From an uncultured Verrucomicrobiae bacterium (GTDB taxonomy: Bacteria; Verrucomicrobiota; Verrucomicrobiia; Verrucomicrobiales; DEV007): a stretch of 5,215 nucleotides of DNA. The notes beneath the pieces are model-generated. The model had not been told where the DNA came from and did not search any database. It worked only from the letters and a program-made list of their open reading frames with translations. The position numbers and the translations under genes were made by a program. Positions 4,907 to 5,215 of the stretch are shown here, piece by piece. The stretch's first letter is position 1, and every line of letters begins with the position of its first letter. The stretch covers positions 1 to 5,215 of the forward strand of contig CALDKL010000481.1 in assembly GCA_937898895.1 (NCBI GenBank), written 5' to 3'.

Positions 4907-5215
4907 CACTGGGAACGAGGCTTTCCCAAGCCTCGGGCGGAGCATGGGTGGCTGGAAGAGTGGGGGGCGCTTGGGAAAGCACCCTTCCCTGAGAGTGCGA
5001 AGTTTGCGTAGAGGGAAACGCGGCGGGGTTCCTCACTGGGAACGAGGCTTTCCCAAGCCTCGGGCGGAGCATGGGTGGCCGGAAAGGTGGGGGGCGCTTG
5101 GGAAAGCACCCTTCCCTGAGAGTGCGAAGTTCGCGTAAAGGGAAACGCGGCGGGGTTCCTCACTGGGAACGAGGCTTTCCCAAGCCTCGGGCGGAGCATG
5201 GGTGGCCGGAAGAGT
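4907..5215. repeat. 127-bp tandem repeat array with paired hairpins, 2.4 copies, running off the window
   Basis: Complete units span 4907-5033 and 5034-5160, and a third begins at 5161 and is cut at the window edge after 55 bases. Each unit opens with CACTGGGAACGAGGC. Units 1 and 2 differ at only five positions (4953, 4958, 4959, 5005, 5011 versus the base 127 further on). Each unit holds the hairpin CGAGGCTT-TCCC-AAGCCTCG (4916-4935, 5043-5062, 5170-5189). A later 12-mer, GCTTGGGAAAGC (4969-4980, 5096-5107), is the exact reverse complement of the hairpin core. A bulged hairpin follows, closed by TTCCCT/AGGGAA (4985-4990 with 5012-5017). Since 127 is not a multiple of three, reading frames change between units, so open frames across it (for example those starting MLRPRLGKAS) are not genes. 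The array lies upstream of the lipoate-family gene. Confidence 0.9.

Noticed and set aside
4788..5199. Minus-strand open frames beginning MLRPRLGKASFPV in the array
   Set aside because: The same peptide appears in different frames because the repeat period is 127 bp, not a multiple of three. There is no domain or coding signal, so these are translations of the repeat.
4907..5215. CRISPR array
   Set aside because: The whole 127-bp unit is conserved, with no short repeat alternating with unique spacers, and there are no cas genes.

Overview
The window is 5.2 kb of GC-rich bacterial DNA, roughly 60% GC by eye. It holds six protein-coding genes and two kinds of intergenic repeat. No tRNA, rRNA, CRISPR array, transposase or phage gene is visible. 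The organism is probably a member of the Verrucomicrobia/Planctomycetes group. This is an inference from the AACCAC...CACGGAAGACGCGGAA-type intergenic repeat, the Sec/lipoprotein-rich content, the near absence of Shine-Dalgarno sequences, and isolated single genes in place of long operons. No marker gene is present to prove it.

Layout, left to right. (1) 1-643, minus: the N-terminal 214 residues of an exported phosphodiester glycosidase (NAGPA/DUF2233-like); its 3' end lies outside the window. (2) 644-885: intergenic, with 4.5 copies of a 9-bp tandem repeat inside a 160-bp element bounded by inverted AACCAC/GTGGTT. (3) 886-1917, minus: a zinc-dependent medium-chain alcohol/polyol dehydrogenase. 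(4) 2008-2394, plus: a small exported protein with an internal 18-residue repeat suggesting a beta-solenoid. (5) 2406-3197, minus: a class I SAM-dependent methyltransferase. (6) 3336-3977, plus: a lipoprotein-type methionine-R-sulfoxide reductase B. (7) 4001-4732, minus: a lipoate-protein ligase/octanoyltransferase family enzyme. (8) 4733-5215: non-coding, with a perfect 21-bp palindrome and then a 127-bp tandem repeat array that runs off the right edge.

The genes alternate between convergent and divergent pairs, so most are probably transcribed alone. They do not form one pathway. Two extracytoplasmic proteins, the glycosidase and MsrB, suggest envelope sugar metabolism and repair of oxidised envelope proteins. 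The lipoate-family enzyme serves 2-oxoacid dehydrogenase or glycine cleavage complexes. The divergent methyltransferase/msrB spacer carries two face-to-face sigma70-like promoters with 16-bp spacers, each so close to its ATG that both mRNAs are predicted to be leaderless.

The most unusual structure is the 127-bp array. Each full unit encodes an 8-bp hairpin and, 37 bp further on, a 12-mer that is the exact reverse complement of that hairpin's core. A third bulged hairpin follows. All five differences between the two complete copies fall in unpaired positions or keep pairing. No defence or mobile-element system can be claimed here.
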